A stretch of DNA of 34,915 nt from Lentisphaeria bacterium. GTDB lineage: Bacteria; Verrucomicrobiota; Lentisphaeria; Victivallales; Victivallaceae. Below the pieces are notes generated by a model, which had not been told where the DNA came from, did no database searches, and worked only from the letters and a program-made list of their open reading frames with translations. The translations under genes were made by a program, and so were the position numbers. Every line of letters starts with the position of its first letter. Within the stretch, counting starts at the first letter, position 1. This document shows, piece by piece, positions 24,801 through 31,501 of this stretch. The DNA is taken from contig JABLYX010000051.1 of the NCBI GenBank assembly GCA_018265615.1, positions 1 to 34,915 on the forward strand, written 5' to 3'.

Positions 24801-24940
24801 GCAAGCAGCTGTTCGCAGAAGCGCCGGGAGGCATCGTCTTCCGCGATGATTGCGAACGACGGGCCGCCGAAAAGAAGCGTTCCCCAATGCAGGAGCAGGA
24901 GGACACAGAGCAATCGCGGGTTTGCCGCCGGAAGTTTCAT
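21860..24940 (-). CDS. Exported 1026-aa protein: CsgG-like N-terminus, helical middle, beta-propeller-like C-terminus
   Basis: Function unknown. A signal peptide (about 1-29) is followed by a segment resembling CsgG/curli-assembly-type domains: ERQELENILRE-like text is present as FLEREELENILRERRLQQSELGG (about 54-76), then a second such module around 150-270 with LEREFLNRRQTEEKLAG. Residues about 285-600 are helical and repeat-like. From about 660 on the pattern is beta-strand blades (NYLLIGTADQIVVVNTESGE, HDGRIYAFLG, GNRIFFPAITNGYG), as in PQQ/Kelch-type propellers. It is probably periplasmic or outer-membrane associated. The ATG at 24940 has GGAGAT about 7 nt upstream. No promoter of the local type precedes it, so it may be read from the 272-aa/yjbQ unit 134 bp upstream. 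Confidence 0.6.
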   Translation of the reverse strand: MKLPAANPRLLCVLLLLHWGTLLFGGPSFAIIAEDDASRRFCEQLLAEQSGNHTFLEREELENILRERRLQQSELGGQAVLERFTAADLLVIVEKGQAGKKEAGYPSRLIIFDQASGFRLLTRSLPQKSDDALAEAGSALRDVLRHSADPGSRRYLSLVAIRNNGVRPEFRSELDSIAARLELELQYLPGTTLLEREFLNRRQTEEKLAGTERKLPVSRTLVRLEFTPVHGSIPGYTTTLRLTDTADRVLFTRTFEGKERSNAQAVRQAIEEFMKLPPPEKVPDAKEEARRYYNEFFYLKHYGDPRAAMRRAYAAIALDPDKVLYRVWALDTLRSEAAKNATPEERFGLVKEAAALQDNNQESAYFCNFAAITITDLLEGLFRNRELPSDLREEIRQWLAERRPRLFPHLQEKPLKAPPANEQEFIHYTEGFAMRCSPSLYFDRKAFLDALKPEIEQLLIYAEPYPSAPVYRKLRWMGGLWSTHLENAKAAEKTAFRELAGRLSNSGQCYLKAFGLTLALRLERSYSSSITESARSAYVDRLFQLPPAGFENGGYRDLFASLLTYGEQEQISRMIRDRQALLLKPDDPRSPANASPEALFRLLQRENTGALEMHGEKWAQPLAEQFWQKGPAELQAVNPEYRITPIETTWPSRRTASDGIRNDSNFPAPRPWYSQALLASAVDGGKGYLLRKLGRTGPFSLEEWNAETRTLKMIRRFEQPELHFTRTFPGFADAALAASGNYLLIGTADQIVVVNTESGETRTLTAFVTGRVHSLAFHDGRIYAFLGAGEDYGAEFSRLVSCLPDGKDVRTHISTQRDVPANELEDVSKPYYVWGIGLAGNRIFFPAITNGYGMAAFWEFDLAAVKPRKLWHLAEGRRALMESGRADNFLRQNGKYLDFSIYGNVLRGDRTPPVALFFRLNMESGESEIIGWGEEKALKPFNLKHAWGEYRNFSGPFHIENGNFWCAGGKDKYAMMTHLRLDAPEKSPRLIFPKVRALLPGSTPDSVVAVNDDWMAEIRYTGGNAQ

Positions 24941-24964
24941 GTTTTCATCTCCGATATCATGGAA

Positions 24965-24991
24965 TTACCGTCACCCCGGGCATGGCGGTAA
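24965..24991. repeat. Imperfect 27-bp palindrome before the 1026-aa gene
   Basis: TTACCG (24965-24970) pairs with CGGTAA (24986-24991), and most of the interior (CACCCCGGGCATG) is also complementary. It lies 25 nt upstream of the ATG of the 1026-aa gene, without a following T-run, so it is more likely a leader hairpin or operator than a terminator. Confidence 0.4.
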
Positions 24992-25074
24992 AAATACCTC
25001 TTGTATGCCGGTTCTTTCCGGATAAGACGGAGTTTCCGGCCGGATCTTACCGGTTTTCCGGAAAAAAGCGCGGA

Positions 25075-25476
25075 TTATTCGAACGCTTCCTGGAAGCAGA
25101 CCTCGATCCGGCGCGGGCGCGGGCCGTCGAACTCGCAGAGGTAGATCCCCTGCCAGGTGCCGAGCCGGAGCCTGCCGCCCCGGACCGGGATCGAAAGCGA
25201 GAAACCCATGAGGGAGGATTTCAGATGTGCGTCGCTGTTGCCCTCGGCATGGCGGTAGAAGCTCTCACAGTGCGGAATAAGCGCGTCGAGCTTTTCGAGG
25301 ATATCGCGCTTCACATCCGGGTCGGCGTTTTCGTTCACGGTCAGGGCGGCCGTGGTGTGCAGCGAGTGCAGATGGCAGATCCCGCAGTTCAGCCGCGCGG
25401 GGACGAGCCGCGCGACCATGCCGCTGATATCGACAAGTTCGCAGCGGCTCCGGGTGACGACGGTGAGTTCGGGCAT
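25075..25476 (-). CDS. YjbQ / UPF0047 family protein
   Basis: Small soluble protein of 133 aa of the widespread UPF0047 (YjbQ) family, whose E. coli member has weak thiamine-phosphate synthase activity; the true role is unsettled. All three signature blocks are present: HTTAALTVNENADPDVKRD, HAEGNSDAHLKSSLMG (putative metal-binding His cluster) and GTWQGIYLCEFDGPR. The ATG at 25476 has GGAGAT 5-6 nt upstream. It follows the anchored 272-aa gene by only 15 nt and is thus in its operon; the 1026-aa gene follows after 134 nt. Confidence 0.92.
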   Translation of the reverse strand: MPELTVVTRSRCELVDISGMVARLVPARLNCGICHLHSLHTTAALTVNENADPDVKRDILEKLDALIPHCESFYRHAEGNSDAHLKSSLMGFSLSIPVRGGRLRLGTWQGIYLCEFDGPRPRRIEVCFQEAFE

Positions 25477-25491
25477 GGGATATCTCCGTGG

Positions 25492-26310
25492 TTATTCTTC
25501 ACGCATCGCGGCGGTGACCTTCTGCATGGAGCGGTAGATGGCGAAACCGGTCTGCGGCTTCAATGTCTGGAGGCTCGCAAAGTTGAAGGTCGAGGAGCTG
25601 CGCGCGGCGTAGGCCAGCGAAAGCAGTTCCGACATGACGGCGCGGTCCATGCCGATGCGGTTGAATTCCTGGAGCATGACGGGCGGAATCTCGTCGAGGT
25701 TCCGGATCCGGCAGAAGACTGTGAGGATCATCTTGGCGGCGTCGTAATTGATTCCGGCGGCGGCCATCTCCCGGGCGGCGGAGTTCATGACCGAGGAGGG
25801 AATCGCGGCTGAATACCGGCTGTCATCCTGCGCCGGCGCCACGGTCTGCTGCTTCGGCGCACGGGGCCTGACCTCATACGGCGTGTCGTCAACATCCGGA
25901 GCGGGCGGGCGTTTCGGCTCCGGCTTCCGGACGGAGGGTTGCGGAGAGGGGCGCAGCAGCGGAGTATCCGGCTCCGGCTGTATGCGGTGGGAGGGCTCCT
26001 GAACTGTTTTTCCCGGATGCCGCGGCATCTCCGCCGCTTCGCCGGCGGCCGGATTGACCGCCGCCGGCTTCGGAATGCTGCGGGTCATGGTGTTGTCTCC
26101 GCGCCGGGGTTTGCTCACGTGCGCCCTGACCGATGAATTGTTGACGTTCGGCATCGGCGGGAGCACGGGGTGCTTCGCGTCCGGCAGAGTCGGATTATGA
26201 TAATCGCTGCGCAGGTCGAGCCGCCGCGAAACCGAGGCCAGAAGCATGACGATGAACAAGAGAAAGAGGAAGAATCCTCCGATGACAACCGCGACGATCC
26301 AGGATTCCAT
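25492..26310 (-). CDS. Membrane-anchored proline-rich protein with helical C-terminal domain
   Basis: Not recognised. The 272-aa product has a single N-terminal membrane helix (about 4-28), then a long low-complexity linker rich in Pro, Arg and Lys (about 40-160), then a compact helical C-terminal domain (about 165-272) with no known motif. The topology suggests a spacer that holds the C-terminal domain away from the membrane; the side is ambiguous because the sequence after the helix is basic (SRRLDLR), which favours a cytoplasmic C-terminus. The ATG at 26310 has AAAGGAG about 11 nt upstream, a long spacing. It is first in a unit with yjbQ (15-nt gap) and perhaps the 1026-aa gene. Confidence 0.65.
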   Translation of the reverse strand: MESWIVAVVIGGFFLFLLFIVMLLASVSRRLDLRSDYHNPTLPDAKHPVLPPMPNVNNSSVRAHVSKPRRGDNTMTRSIPKPAAVNPAAGEAAEMPRHPGKTVQEPSHRIQPEPDTPLLRPSPQPSVRKPEPKRPPAPDVDDTPYEVRPRAPKQQTVAPAQDDSRYSAAIPSSVMNSAAREMAAAGINYDAAKMILTVFCRIRNLDEIPPVMLQEFNRIGMDRAVMSELLSLAYAARSSSTFNFASLQTLKPQTGFAIYRSMQKVTAAMREE

Positions 26311-26340
26311 GGCGGCAGTGTCTCCTTTCTTTTTTTCGAT

Positions 26341-26369
26341 AAGATATTCCCCGGATGCCGGAAAAGCAA
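26341..26369 (-). promoter_or_regulatory. Promoter of the 272-aa protein-yjbQ unit
   Basis: Minus strand: TTGCTT (26369-26364), a 17-bp spacer, TATCTT (26346-26341). It starts right after the 610-aa gene (stop at 26397), with no terminator visible between, so partial read-through is possible. Confidence 0.7.
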
Positions 26370-26396
26370 GAACCGGCCGGAAAAAATCGGATGATT

Positions 26397-28229
26397 TCAG
26401 TACGTCGGGCTGCTCCCGATGTTCATCTCCCGGTCGTCCCTCCGGTAAGTGAGCGTAAAGCCGCTTCCCTCCGGCGCATAGACGAACGGTTTGCCGGTCG
26501 CCGGGTCGACCGGAAGGCGCGGAAGGATTTCCGGGACGAGCGCCTCGAGCTTCTCCGGGTAGCGGCCGTGCAGCGAACGGTAGAGCTTCAGCGCCATCAG
26601 CGTCGGCAGGATCGCGTGCGACAGCTTCTCGCGTTTCAGGGACGACAGACTGGTCCGCAGGAATTCACCGGCGTTTTCCGGCTCTTCGATTTTCACCGCG
26701 GCGCGGAGCTGCGGGAGAATATGCTGCGCTTCGGCCCGTTCGCGGACTTGGCCGGACACCTGCGAGATGACGAAGATGCGCTGCAGGAACGGGATTTGCA
26801 CGTTGTGATGCGGGTAATCGAGCTCTTTCGGCCATTCGAGCGCCTTTCTGAGGTAGCTTGACAGGAATTCGAGCTCATCCGGAATGGCGTAGTCGGCCCG
26901 GCTGAAATAGTCGAGGTAACGCCGGTACTCTCCCGCGTGCTGCGGCCCGTCCGGGCCGAGCTCGACGATATTGTTCGCAAGCATCCAGTCCAGGGCGGAA
27001 TGAATCAGCCCGCCCATCGGCAGCTTCGGGCCGGAGGCGGAGACCCGCGAGATTTCCTGCGCGAGCCGGAGCGCCGGCAGGATTTCGCCGTGTTCCCCCT
27101 TCCAGTGGTGTACCGCCGCGATTCCGCACAGCTGCCGCATCAGGCTGCGCAAGCGGTTCAGGCCGGAGAGATAGCTGTTCACCTCGTATTTCTCCGTGGA
27201 GAAGCAGCGGTGTTTTTCGAGCTCCGCCGCCGCCGCGAGGAACGCCTTTGCCTCCGGCGTGCCGATTTCGGCCGCGGCCGCTTTCCGCATCTCCTCCGTC
27301 ACGGGGGATTCCGGACCGGTCCATTCATGAACCGATTCGAAGGGCAGTTCGACGGGAGGAGTCTGTTTGCTGTATTTGTCATACCACGCATCCGACGCTC
27401 TGTTCAGCGCCGCGAGCGCCGCTGCTCCGGCCGCATCGTGCGGGAGCCGGAATTCGAGGCTGCGCCCCGATTTCTTCGCGAGTTCGAGCGCTCCGTCCGC
27501 CCGGATCAGCGTGACGCCGCACGCGACTGCGAATATCACCAGGGATCCTGCCGCAATGACGCCGAAATCGCGCGCTCCCCGCTGCAGCGTGTTGCGCCCG
27601 CCGCGCCGGGCGAGGATCAGGAGCCAGACGATGAATACCGGAATCGCCGGGAGAAAACCGAACATATACGCGAGGTACGGCTTGAGATAAAGATACTGAA
27701 TCACCGGGAACGCGAGCAGGAAAGCCGCCGAAACGCCGCCCAGCACCGGCGCCGCAAGCAGGAAGAGGAATAACCCTGCAAGCAGAGAGGGGGCGGTCGC
27801 CTTTCCGATTCTGCGCCCCGCGTATCCGGCCAGCCAGGAGTAGAGCGCGAACGAGATGCATGCGCCGATATACACCGCATGGAGAATTTTCCGGAACTCC
27901 CCGGGGGGCATCGAATTTCCGGGAACCGTGACCATGTCATGGAGCTGCTCCGGAATCACGGTGCAGACGAAGCCGATGACGACGGAGGCGGACAGGAGCG
28001 GCAGGAGCGCGGCGGTCCATTTCGCCGGAAAACGCTCCGGCGTTTCCCGGGAAAAGGTGACGCCGAAGGTCCATGCGGCGATCGACAACCCGAGGATCAG
28101 GAGGTTCGTTCGGGCGTTCTGTGTGAGTGCCCCTGCGAAGGTTGCGATCACCAGCAGCGGCGTAATGCCGAGCAGTGCGGGAAGCAGGTTGTTTTTCCAG
28201 ACGCAGAGAACCTCTTTCAGAAACTTCAT
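26397..28229 (-). CDS. Seven-helix membrane protein with large extracytoplasmic C-terminal domain
   Basis: Not recognised as a named family. The 610-aa product has seven hydrophobic segments in the first 245 residues (about 14-35, 42-59, 71-93, 115-136, 146-175, 182-207, 222-244) and no ATPase or RND motifs. The remaining 365 residues are soluble and helical, ending in a module KLYRSLHGRYPEKLEALVP followed by LPVDPATGKPFVYAPEGSGF. This module is reminiscent of the C-terminal domain of type II secretion pseudopilins and occurs, from memory, in many Planctomycetes/Lentisphaerae proteins. The ATG at 28229 has AAAGGA about 8 nt upstream. It lies 36 nt after the HlyD-like adaptor and is in its operon, so it may be the inner-membrane partner of that adaptor (inference). 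Confidence 0.6.
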   Translation of the reverse strand: MKFLKEVLCVWKNNLLPALLGITPLLVIATFAGALTQNARTNLLILGLSIAAWTFGVTFSRETPERFPAKWTAALLPLLSASVVIGFVCTVIPEQLHDMVTVPGNSMPPGEFRKILHAVYIGACISFALYSWLAGYAGRRIGKATAPSLLAGLFLFLLAAPVLGGVSAAFLLAFPVIQYLYLKPYLAYMFGFLPAIPVFIVWLLILARRGGRNTLQRGARDFGVIAAGSLVIFAVACGVTLIRADGALELAKKSGRSLEFRLPHDAAGAAALAALNRASDAWYDKYSKQTPPVELPFESVHEWTGPESPVTEEMRKAAAAEIGTPEAKAFLAAAAELEKHRCFSTEKYEVNSYLSGLNRLRSLMRQLCGIAAVHHWKGEHGEILPALRLAQEISRVSASGPKLPMGGLIHSALDWMLANNIVELGPDGPQHAGEYRRYLDYFSRADYAIPDELEFLSSYLRKALEWPKELDYPHHNVQIPFLQRIFVISQVSGQVRERAEAQHILPQLRAAVKIEEPENAGEFLRTSLSSLKREKLSHAILPTLMALKLYRSLHGRYPEKLEALVPEILPRLPVDPATGKPFVYAPEGSGFTLTYRRDDREMNIGSSPTY

Positions 28230-28265
28230 CTTTCATTCCTTTCCGGGTATGCCGGGGGCCGTTTG

Positions 28266-29702
28266 TCAATGCGCCGTCGCTACCGGAGTTCCGTTTTTCA
28301 GCTCCCGGCCCGGCGGAGGCAACAGCAGGCGCATCCCCTCCTGCAGGGCAGGGGAGTAGATGCGGGCCATGCCGTCTGTCCGGGTCAGGACGGAGACCGG
28401 AATTTCTTTCGCCTTGCCTTTTTCATCCAGCCAGACGCTGAAGCCGCCTGCGGGATTCGCATGCAGCGCCTGCTCTGTGACCCGGAAGATATTGTCACCG
28501 TCGCCGAGCGAAAACTTCACTTTCACCTTGTCGCCGATCCGGAAGAGGTACTGCTTCCTGCGGTAGGCGGCAAGCTCATCCTCCCTGAGATTTTCCGGTA
28601 CCACTCCGGCAAGGACGTCGGAGCGGCGCAGCTTCGAACCGTCTTTGACGGCGCGCAGCAGGTCGATCCCGTACTGCATCTGCAAATCGAGCGGCTCGAC
28701 CCGGATCTTTTCCAGAAAAAACGCGCTCGGCGTCTGCGGCTTCTTTTCGATATTGCCCTCTTTGATCCGCCAGACGAAGCTGCCGTCCTTATCGGCTTTC
28801 AGGGAGAATTCGTCGATCCAGAGCGGTACGGCGGAGCCGTGCCCCGGCAGCTTCCGCACGATGCTGAGCCGGTCGACCACAGGAAGGGGGCTTCCCGCCG
28901 GAGAGACGGTGTCGTCGCGCAGCAGCGGATTTTCGACATAACACTCGAGCTGTCCGGCGACCGGGGTGTCCCCGGAGAACCAGCCGGGGACCGGAACGTC
29001 CGAATTCGGCCCTGTGACCATCGCGCGGGTGATGCGGCTCAGCGGGAGCTTTGCGTCGTCCGGAATCTTCATGACGACCTTCACCGGGTCGATCATGCTG
29101 ACCTTGAGCACGGGGTCCCCGACGTCCATCGAGGCGCCTTTCGAGCCGTACACCTCTTCGACCAACCCGCTGAACGGGGCGCGGATCGAGCACGCGTCGA
29201 GCACGTGCCGTGTTTTGAGCAGATCAAGCTCGGCTTTCCGGTGGTCGAGGCGTGCGATGTTGAGCTGCGTCTCCGACTCCTGAAAGTCCTTGGTGCTGAC
29301 TGCATTTTCCGAATGCAGCTTCCGGTTGCGCTCATACTTGTGCTCCGCCTGCTTCAGAACTTCCGCGGCGCGCTTCAGCTGCGACTCCGCGATGCTGACA
29401 TTGGTGCGCGCGACTTCGGTATCCTGCTGTGCGAGCAGGTCCCCGGGCGTGACGGTCAGCCCTTTTTCATTCAGGAGTTCGCTGCGGACATAGGTTCCGG
29501 CCGGGATGACGTAGACGAGCCTCCCCTCCGCCTCGAAGGAAACCTGTACGGTCCGCCCGTACTGAACGGTTCCTTCAAACACCTGGTGTTCGACTCCGGA
29601 CGGTTCAAGCTGCACACTTTTCAGCTGCAGCGCCTCCTCGGCGGCAACGGCCGCCGATGCCGCGGCGAAGAACGCCGCGACGACGGTAAGCATCTTCTTC
29701 AT
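28266..29702 (-). CDS. Periplasmic adaptor (membrane fusion) protein, HlyD/RND type
   Basis: Periplasmic adaptor of 478 aa. A signal peptide (1-21, ending AVAA) is followed by the first half of a biotinyl-lipoyl domain (GTVQYGRTVQVSFEAEGRLVYVIPAG), a long alpha-hairpin (about 95-165, with LKRAAEVLKQAEHKYERNRKL and the NAVSTKDFQESETQL turn typical of RND adaptors), the second lipoyl half (IRAPFSGLVEEVYGSKGASMDVGDPVLKV), then beta-barrel and an extended C-terminal region about 150 residues longer than in AcrA-like proteins. No RND pump, ABC transporter or TolC gene is adjacent; the only operon partner is the 7-TM protein. The ATG at 29702 has GAGGAGG about 5-8 nt upstream. Confidence 0.82.
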   Translation of the reverse strand: MKKMLTVVAAFFAAASAAVAAEEALQLKSVQLEPSGVEHQVFEGTVQYGRTVQVSFEAEGRLVYVIPAGTYVRSELLNEKGLTVTPGDLLAQQDTEVARTNVSIAESQLKRAAEVLKQAEHKYERNRKLHSENAVSTKDFQESETQLNIARLDHRKAELDLLKTRHVLDACSIRAPFSGLVEEVYGSKGASMDVGDPVLKVSMIDPVKVVMKIPDDAKLPLSRITRAMVTGPNSDVPVPGWFSGDTPVAGQLECYVENPLLRDDTVSPAGSPLPVVDRLSIVRKLPGHGSAVPLWIDEFSLKADKDGSFVWRIKEGNIEKKPQTPSAFFLEKIRVEPLDLQMQYGIDLLRAVKDGSKLRRSDVLAGVVPENLREDELAAYRRKQYLFRIGDKVKVKFSLGDGDNIFRVTEQALHANPAGGFSVWLDEKGKAKEIPVSVLTRTDGMARIYSPALQEGMRLLLPPPGRELKNGTPVATAH

Positions 29703-29745
29703 TTTTGCTCCTCCTCAAAAAGCAACTCGTGTTTGCCTGAGGAAT

Positions 29746-29774
29746 AGTATACTCTGCGAAGACGGTTCTGTCAA
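29746..29774 (-). promoter_or_regulatory. Promoter of the adaptor/7-TM operon
   Basis: Minus strand: TTGACA (29774-29769, perfect), a 17-bp spacer, TATACT (29751-29746). It is the strongest-looking minus-strand promoter in the window. Confidence 0.85.
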
Positions 29775-29781
29775 ATTTTTT

Positions 29782-31344
29782 TCAGGGCAGCGGGCAGGCG
29801 TTGACGCTTTGTACCGCGAAACGCCTGCGATGCGGCGCCAGGCGGTCGCGGAAATCGGCGAAGCGGCATTCACCCGGTTCGCGCCACAGCTTCTCCGCCA
29901 GCGCACAGGCGCGCGGGAAAGCCATGTATTCAAGATGCGAAAGCGACGGGATGTATTCGCTCCAGAGCTGCCCCTGTCCGCCGATGATGTGCATCTGCTC
30001 CTCCGGCGTAAGCTCCGGGAATTCGGCTGTGTAGCGGTAGACTTTTTCCGCCGGCAGGTCGCCTCCGATCCCGAGCGGTTCGTGCGCCGGATCCGCCTGG
30101 AAATAATCGAGATAGGCGAACTCCTTCGACGCCATGACCGCGTCGTGCCCCTGCCGGGCCGCCGCCAGGGCGCCCGCGCTGCCGCGCCAGCTCATGACTG
30201 CCGCTCCGGGCGTGAGGCCGCCCTCGAGGATTTCGTCCCAGCCGATCATTCGGCGGCCGCGGCTCTGCAGGAAACGGTCCATTTCGCCGAGGAAGTGGCT
30301 CTGCATCTCGTGTTCGTTGCGCAGCCCGAGCTCGGCCATGCGGCGCTGCACGCGGCAGTCGAGCTCCCACTCCTCCTTCAGCGCTTCGTCGCCGCCGACG
30401 TGGATGAAGCGGGACGGGAACAGCTCAAGCAGTTCGGCCAGAATATTCTGCATGAATTCGACGGTCGCCGGGAGCGGCGCGAGGATCGTCCGGCTGATGC
30501 CCCAGCAGTCGCGCGGCTCGGGAGCCCAGTCCGGACGGTGGCCGAACTCCGGATATGCCGCCAGCGCGGCCTGCATATGTCCGGGCATGTCGATTTCCGG
30601 CATGACGGTGATGTGGCGGCGTTCCGCGAACGCGACGATTTCGCGGATCTCCTGCCGGGAGAGGAACCCGCCGTAAGGTGTTTCATCGTAACGGCGCGGC
30701 CGGGCGCTCTCGTGCCCGATCACGGTGCGGGGCCGGACGGAGCCGATTTCGGTCAGGCGCGGATACCGTTTGATTTCGATGCGCCACCCCTGATCGTCGG
30801 TCAGGTGCAGGTGGATCCGGTTGAAACGATGCTGCGCGGCGAGTTCGATCATGCGGCAGATCTCGTGTTTGCCGAGAAAATGGCGCGCGATGTCGAGCAT
30901 GAGCCCGCGCCAGCGGTATTTCGGCGCATCCGCGATTTCGACGCCGGGGAGCTCCCATGCGGCGTCCTGCCGCGAATCCGCGTAGATTTCCGGCGGAAAC
31001 AGCTGCCGCAGGGTCTGGATCGCAAGCGCGAGCGAAGGTGCGTTCGCACCGTCCAGTTCCACGGAGCCCGGCGAAACCGTGAGAAGGTAGGATTCGCGAA
31101 CGAATCCGCCGTCGTCCGTTTCGTTTTCGCCGTGTTCCGACAACCGGATATCCCCGGTTTCCGCAGGACCGGTGACGACCGGCAGGGCGAATCCGGTTGC
31201 CGGGCGCAGATATTCGGCCAGGAGTCCGGCGGCCGGCAGCGCGCCGGAGGTCGCGGCGACAATGCGGGCTGAAGCCGAGAGCGTGAAACGCTCCCCGGTT
31301 TCGCGGCAGCTTTTCGGATACGGAATCAGGGAAATCTGTCTCAT
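29782..31344 (-). CDS. GH20 beta-N-acetylhexosaminidase
   Basis: Removes terminal beta-linked GlcNAc or GalNAc by substrate-assisted catalysis. The 520-aa product has the N-terminal GH20b domain (about 1-140), then the catalytic barrel with HLHLTDDQGWRIEI, EIDMPGHMQAAL, the catalytic pair Asp319-Glu320 in FIHVGGDEALKEEW, IGWDEIL, and the aromatic-lined GGQGQLWSEY near the end. It has the normal length for a single-module GH20. No signal peptide is seen, unlike most secreted hexosaminidases, so a cytoplasmic role on imported oligosaccharides is inferred. The ATG at 31344 has CAGGAGG about 8 nt upstream. It is a single-gene unit; the HlyD promoter lies right behind its stop. Confidence 0.94.
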   Translation of the reverse strand: MRQISLIPYPKSCRETGERFTLSASARIVAATSGALPAAGLLAEYLRPATGFALPVVTGPAETGDIRLSEHGENETDDGGFVRESYLLTVSPGSVELDGANAPSLALAIQTLRQLFPPEIYADSRQDAAWELPGVEIADAPKYRWRGLMLDIARHFLGKHEICRMIELAAQHRFNRIHLHLTDDQGWRIEIKRYPRLTEIGSVRPRTVIGHESARPRRYDETPYGGFLSRQEIREIVAFAERRHITVMPEIDMPGHMQAALAAYPEFGHRPDWAPEPRDCWGISRTILAPLPATVEFMQNILAELLELFPSRFIHVGGDEALKEEWELDCRVQRRMAELGLRNEHEMQSHFLGEMDRFLQSRGRRMIGWDEILEGGLTPGAAVMSWRGSAGALAAARQGHDAVMASKEFAYLDYFQADPAHEPLGIGGDLPAEKVYRYTAEFPELTPEEQMHIIGGQGQLWSEYIPSLSHLEYMAFPRACALAEKLWREPGECRFADFRDRLAPHRRRFAVQSVNACPLP

Positions 31345-31368
31345 CGGTCGTCCTCCTGTTTTTGATTT

Positions 31369-31397
31369 AGTATAACTCCTTTCCCATCAAACGCAAA
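31369..31397 (-). promoter_or_regulatory. Promoter of the GH20 gene
   Basis: Minus strand: TTTGCG (31397-31392; TTGCGT with 16 bp), a 17-bp spacer, TATACT (31374-31369), about 25 nt before the ATG. Confidence 0.6.
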
Positions 31398-31440
31398 CGG
31401 TGTTTTGGAGATTTTTCGCATCAATGGAGGAATCGGCGGA

Positions 31441-31469
31441 TTGCATGGATTTTCCGGCAAAAGTTTATT
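31441..31469 (+). promoter_or_regulatory. Orphan plus-strand promoter-like element
   Basis: TTGCAT (31441-31446), a 17-bp spacer, TTTATT (31464-31469), in the gap between two minus-strand genes. No plausible plus-strand gene follows; a transcript from here would be antisense to the 3' end of the radical SAM gene (stop at 31502). The gap 31345-31501 otherwise holds only the GH20 promoter. Confidence 0.3.
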
Positions 31470-31501
31470 CCTGTGAAAGAAAGGGAAAATGCACAGCTCC
31501 G

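Noticed and set aside
27879..29747. 622-codon plus-strand frame opposite the adaptor/7-TM genes
   Set aside because: It spans two real genes and their promoter on the other strand and shows no recognisable domain; a compositional shadow.
29809..31272. 487-codon plus-strand frame opposite GH20
   Set aside because: The mirror frame of a gene with complete catalytic motifs; no family features.
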